Part shown: in pieces, positions 61,267-64,000 of the stretch | How positions within the stretch are numbered: position 1 is the stretch's first letter | Layout of the letters: each line of letters starts with the position of its first letter | DNA from: Accumulibacter jenkinsii | Lineage (GTDB): Bacteria > Pseudomonadota > Gammaproteobacteria > Burkholderiales > Rhodocyclaceae | Length of the DNA stretch: 64,000 bases | Direction of reading: 5' to 3' | NCBI GenBank assembly: GCA_036625225.1 | Contig: JAZKUF010000001.1 | Span: forward strand, 1,302,001 to 1,366,000 | The notes under the pieces: model-generated | What the model saw: only the letters and a program-made list of their open reading frames with translations | Databases searched by the model: none | Told to the model about the DNA's origin: nothing | Translations under genes and position numbers: made by a program

Positions 61267-61533
61267 CTAAATCGCGATCGCCCGTTCAAGCAGTTTGCTG
61301 ACGACCCAGGACTTGGTCTTCGACAGCGGACGTGACTCCTCGATTTCGACGACATCCCCGATTTTGGCTTCGTTGTTGTCGTTTTGTGCGTGGTACTTGC
61401 TCGAGCGCACGATAATCTTGTTGTACATCGCGTGCTTGACTCGACGCTCGACGATCACCGTCACCGTCTTGTCCATTTTGTCGCTGACAACGCGCCCGAC
61501 CAGGGTACGCTTGTTGCTGGTGGTCTCGCTCAT
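61267..61533 (-). CDS. rpsQ: 30S ribosomal protein S17
   Basis: 88 residues: KRTLVGRVVSDKMDKTVTVI and GDVVEIEESRPLSKTKSWVV are diagnostic. Its start overlaps the rpmC stop by 4 bp. Last gene of the S10 operon in the E. coli order. Confidence 0.97.
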   Translation of the reverse strand: MSETTSNKRTLVGRVVSDKMDKTVTVIVERRVKHAMYNKIIVRSSKYHAQNDNNEAKIGDVVEIEESRPLSKTKSWVVSKLLERAIAI

Positions 61534-61721
61534 TGGACTGCCTTTTCACGAAGAAGCGTGCGGACGCGGGCGATCTGACGGCGCACCTTGCCAATCTGAC
61601 TGTTGTTCGACAACTGCTGGCTTGCGATCTGCATGCGCAGGCCAAACTGCGCCTTGAGCAGGTCCAGCAATTCCTTGTTCAGCTCGTCGACGGATTTAGC
61701 TCTGAGTTCACTGACTTTCAT
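61530..61721 (-). CDS. rpmC: 50S ribosomal protein L29
   Basis: 63 residues from ATG 61721 (MKVSELRAKSVDELNKELLD), ending KVRRQIARVRTLLREKAVQ. A TTG two codons upstream is less likely. It lies at the tunnel exit, where trigger factor and SRP dock. It is 2 bp after the rplP stop. Confidence 0.96.
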   Translation of the reverse strand: MKVSELRAKSVDELNKELLDLLKAQFGLRMQIASQQLSNNSQIGKVRRQIARVRTLLREKAVQ

Positions 61722-61723
61722 GA

Positions 61724-62137
61724 TCAACCTACCATGCGCGTAACGAAAGCGGTCGGAATGGGCAACTTGGCGGCAGCGAGCGCAAACGCTTCACGCGCCA
61801 GACCTTCGCTTACCCCGTCCATCTCGTAGAGAACCTTGCCCGGCTTGATCTCGGCGACATAGTACTCGGGATTCCCCTTGCCACTTCCCATGCGCACTTC
61901 GGCCGGTTTCTTGGAAATCGGCTTGTCCGGGAAGATGCGAATCCAGATTCTCCCGCCGCGTTTGATATGCCGGGTCATGGCCCGCCGCGCGGCTTCGATC
62001 TGCCGGGCAGTCAAGCGCCCACGGCCGATCGCCTTGAGTCCGAACTCGCCGAAACTGACCTTCGCCCCGCGCAGCGCAAGGCCGGTATTGCGGCCTTTCT
62101 GCTCTTTGCGGTATTTTCTTCTAGCTGGCTGCAGCAT
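61724..62137 (-). CDS. rplP: 50S ribosomal protein L16
   Basis: 137 residues: MLQPARRKYRKEQKGRNTGL, ARQIEAARRAMTRHIKRGG and RIFPDKPISKKPAEVRMGSG, then VLYEMDGVSEGLAREAFALA. Its first 17 bases overlap the end of rpsC, so it depends on coupled translation. It helps to place tRNA in the A site. Confidence 0.97.
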   Translation of the reverse strand: MLQPARRKYRKEQKGRNTGLALRGAKVSFGEFGLKAIGRGRLTARQIEAARRAMTRHIKRGGRIWIRIFPDKPISKKPAEVRMGSGKGNPEYYVAEIKPGKVLYEMDGVSEGLAREAFALAAAKLPIPTAFVTRMVG

Positions 62138-62951
62138 CTGTCGTTCCTGCCTTTCTGACTCGTTTCACGGCTGCCTTTCCTTCTCCCGCAGCGCCTTCGA
62201 CCTTTGCCGCCTCGTCTCTCACCACCCGCGGGCGATCGGTCGCCTCGGCGGGCCGGGGCGAACGGCGCGGGCGTCGCTGCTCTTCGAGCGCCGCCTCCGA
62301 AGTCGCCGCCGTCTGTTCCTGGCGACTGAGGATCTCACCCTTGAACACCCAGACCTTGACGCCAATCAGGCCGTAGGTGGTGAGCGCTTCCGAAGTGGCG
62401 TAATCGATGTCGGCACGCAGGGTGTGCAGCGGAACGCGGCCTTCGCGATACCATTCGCGGCGCGCGATCTCGGCCCCGTTGAGGCGGCCCGAACTCATGA
62501 TCTTGATGCCTTGCGCGCCGAGTCGCATGGCGTTCTGCATTGCTCGCTTCATGGCGCGGCGGAACATGATGCGCTTTTCGAGCTGCTGGGTGATCGAATC
62601 GGCGATCAGCTGGGCATCGAGCTCCGGCTTGCGGATTTCCTCGATACTGACGTGCACCGGGACGCCCATGATCTTCTGCAGGGCTACCCGCAGGTGATCA
62701 ATTTCCTCGCCCTTTTTGCCAATCACCACTCCGGGGCGGGCCGAGAACACCGTGACGCGCGCGTTCTTGGCCGGGCGCTCGATCAGAATGCGGCCGACCG
62801 ATGCATGCTTGAGCTTCTTCTTCAGGTATTCGCGAACCCGCACATCCTCGTTGAGCATGCCGGCAAAATTTTTGCTGTTGGCATACCAGCGTGACGCCCA
62901 GTCACGCGTGACCGCGAGCCGAAAGCCGGCAGGATGAATCTTTTGTCCCAT
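62121..62951 (-). CDS. rpsC: 30S ribosomal protein S3 with extended C-terminus
   Basis: 276 residues, about 40 more than E. coli S3. The KH domain (RPGVVIGKKGEEIDHLRVAL) and the C-terminal domain (GLIGVKVWVFKGEILSRQEQ) are normal. A low-complexity, charged tail rich in Arg, Glu and Ala follows from about residue 210. The 3' end overlaps rplP by 17 bp. S3 lines the mRNA entry channel. Confidence 0.97.
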   Translation of the reverse strand: MGQKIHPAGFRLAVTRDWASRWYANSKNFAGMLNEDVRVREYLKKKLKHASVGRILIERPAKNARVTVFSARPGVVIGKKGEEIDHLRVALQKIMGVPVHVSIEEIRKPELDAQLIADSITQQLEKRIMFRRAMKRAMQNAMRLGAQGIKIMSSGRLNGAEIARREWYREGRVPLHTLRADIDYATSEALTTYGLIGVKVWVFKGEILSRQEQTAATSEAALEEQRRPRRSPRPAEATDRPRVVRDEAAKVEGAAGEGKAAVKRVRKAGTTDAAAS

Positions 62952-62960
62952 TCTTGTTCC

Positions 62961-63290
62961 TCAGTTGCCGACGGTCAGAAAAACGTGACAGGTCGGCTTG
63001 ACGATCCGGTTGCCGCGTCCCTTCGCCCGCGCCGTAAAGCGCTTGAGCACCATGCCTTTTTCAACGCAGATAGTCTTGACCTTCAGTTCGTCAATGTCGG
63101 CACCGGCATTGTGCTCCGCGTTGGCGATCGCCGACTCGAGCACTTTCTTGATGATTGCTGCGCCTTTTTTAGGGCTGAACGTCAGAACGTTGAGCGCCTT
63201 GTCAACCGCCAGGCCGCGGATCTGGTCGGCCACCAGGCGGCCTTTCTGGCTCGACAGCCGAACGCCGCGCAAAACAGCACGAGTTTCCAT
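62961..63290 (-). CDS. rplV: 50S ribosomal protein L22
   Basis: 109 residues from ATG 63290 (METRAVLRGVRLSSQKGRLV), six bases from AAAGGA; an ATG two codons earlier would be too close to that site. Motifs KVLESAIANAEHNAGADIDE and RFTARAKGRGNRIVKPTCHV. Its loop lines the exit tunnel and is a known macrolide-resistance region; nothing unusual is seen. Confidence 0.97.
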   Translation of the reverse strand: METRAVLRGVRLSSQKGRLVADQIRGLAVDKALNVLTFSPKKGAAIIKKVLESAIANAEHNAGADIDELKVKTICVEKGMVLKRFTARAKGRGNRIVKPTCHVFLTVGN

Positions 63291-63300
63291 ATTCATTCCT

Positions 63301-63576
63301 TTACTTCTTGGCCTTCTTGCCAGATGTATGGCCCTTGAAGGTACGGGTCAATGAAAACTCGCCCAACTTGTGCCCAACCATGTTTTCGGTGACATAGACC
63401 GGAACATGCTGCTTGCCGTTATGTACCGCAATCGTCAGACCAACGAAATCGGGCAGCACGGTTGACCGGCGCGACCACGTCTTGATCGGACGCTTGTCGC
63501 CCGTCGCACGCACCGCAGTCACTTTTTTGATCAGGTGGGCATCAGCAAACGGGCCCTTTTTAACGGAACGTCCCAT
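63301..63576 (-). CDS. rpsS: 30S ribosomal protein S19
   Basis: 91 residues: MGRSVKKGPFADAHLIKKV, KTWSRRSTVLPDFVGLTIAV and NMVGHKLGEFSLTRTFKGH. Normal length; 14 bp after rplB and 10 bp before rplV. Confidence 0.97.
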   Translation of the reverse strand: MGRSVKKGPFADAHLIKKVTAVRATGDKRPIKTWSRRSTVLPDFVGLTIAVHNGKQHVPVYVTENMVGHKLGEFSLTRTFKGHTSGKKAKK

Positions 63577-63589
63577 GTTTCTCTATCCC

Positions 63590-64000
63590 TTAGCGTTTTT
63601 GACGGCGCTGCACGATCATCGACGTCGTGCGCTTGTTGCGACGAGTACGATAACCCTTGGTCTTGGTCCCCCAGGGACTGACCGGGTGCATCCCAGATGC
63701 AGTCTTCCCTTCGCCACCGCCGTGCGGGTGGTCGATCGGATTCATCGCGACGCCACGAACCGTGGGACGAATCCCCCGCCAGCGGTTGGCGCCGGCCTTG
63801 CCGATCGAACGCAGACTATGCTCTTCGTTGCCGACCTCGCCGATCGTCGCCCGGCACTCGACGTGCACCCGACGGATCTCACCCGAGCGCAAACGCAGCT
63901 GCGCGTGCATCCCTTCGCGGGCAAGCAACTGCACCGAGGTTCCCGCCGAGCGCGCCAGCTGCGCACCCTTGCCAGGTACCATCTCGACACAATGGATGGT
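63590..64000 (-). CDS. rplB: 50S ribosomal protein L2, C-terminal half (partial)
   Basis: The 5' end lies beyond the window; 136 codons are visible, in frame up to base 64000 (TIHCVEMVPGKGAQLARSAG). Diagnostic parts are VRGVAMNPIDHPHGGGEGK, which holds the conserved His near the peptidyl-transferase centre, and KTKGYRTRRNKRTTSMIVQR. It starts the visible end of the S10 operon. Confidence 0.97.
   Translation of the reverse strand, partial: TIHCVEMVPGKGAQLARSAGTSVQLLAREGMHAQLRLRSGEIRRVHVECRATIGEVGNEEHSLRSIGKAGANRWRGIRPTVRGVAMNPIDHPHGGGEGKTASGMHPVSPWGTKTKGYRTRRNKRTTSMIVQRRQKR

Noticed and set aside
1..64000. CRISPR arrays, tRNA or rRNA genes, prophage or integrase-flanked islands
   Set aside because: No regularly spaced repeats, no cloverleaf-like or rRNA-like stretches and no integrase gene were seen; the only mobile element is the single IS.

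Overview
The window looks like a chromosome segment of a GC-rich betaproteobacterium, most likely of the Rhodocyclaceae / Candidatus Accumulibacter type. This is inferred from base composition, the S10-spc-alpha ribosomal gene order with secY, infA and rpmJ inside it, a PsrA-type regulator of fatty-acid degradation, and the great number of hybrid kinases and chemotaxis genes. No rRNA, tRNA or CRISPR array is visible.

Layout. (1) 1-8042: the tail of an ABC-F protein, a secreted coiled-coil protein, a Nudix hydrolase, a YbiB/TrpD2-like protein, a hybrid kinase, and a membrane PAS kinase that diverges from a FixJ-like regulator. (2) 8043-34142: a long co-oriented signalling block, with genes mostly overlapping or a few bases apart. 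The order is FixJ-like regulator, CheY, a membrane receptor-like protein carrying a CheZ-type D-x3-Q phosphatase motif, STAS, CheA, a poly-HAMP MCP, CheW, a PAS-EAL protein with a degenerate EAL site, CheD, CheR, bacteriohemerythrin, a second CheR, a chimeric response regulator, an orphan substrate-binding lipoprotein, a large hybrid kinase split by an IS1634-family element, a second tandem hybrid kinase, an HD-GYP regulator, CheB and an HDOD protein. (3) 34207-38273: RecG, RidA, a TPR protein, an SPOR protein and a DUF2802 protein. (4) 38375-50266: two beta-oxidation operons and a FadL-type porin. Two copies of one 17-bp palindrome-like site sit just downstream of the -10 boxes of both operons and match the PsrA-box pattern. 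(5) 50468-52303: an Atm1-type ABC exporter. (6) 52364-64000, minus strand: alpha, spc and part of the S10 ribosomal operons, with an spc-type promoter upstream of rplN and a bidirectional terminator after rplQ.

How the parts fit. Region 2 encodes a complete adaptation-competent chemosensory pathway (CheA, CheW, MCP, CheY, CheR, CheB, CheD) without a separate cheZ. The CheY-phosphatase function may be built into the receptor-like protein at 9234-10577. The hemerythrin, the inactive-looking EAL protein and the HD-GYP protein suggest links to oxygen and cyclic-di-GMP. Three gene relics (an MCP tail, a receiver-domain tail and a receiver chimera) and a recent IS insertion show that this block has been reshaped by deletion and insertion. 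In region 4, PsrA probably senses acyl-CoA and releases both fad operons.
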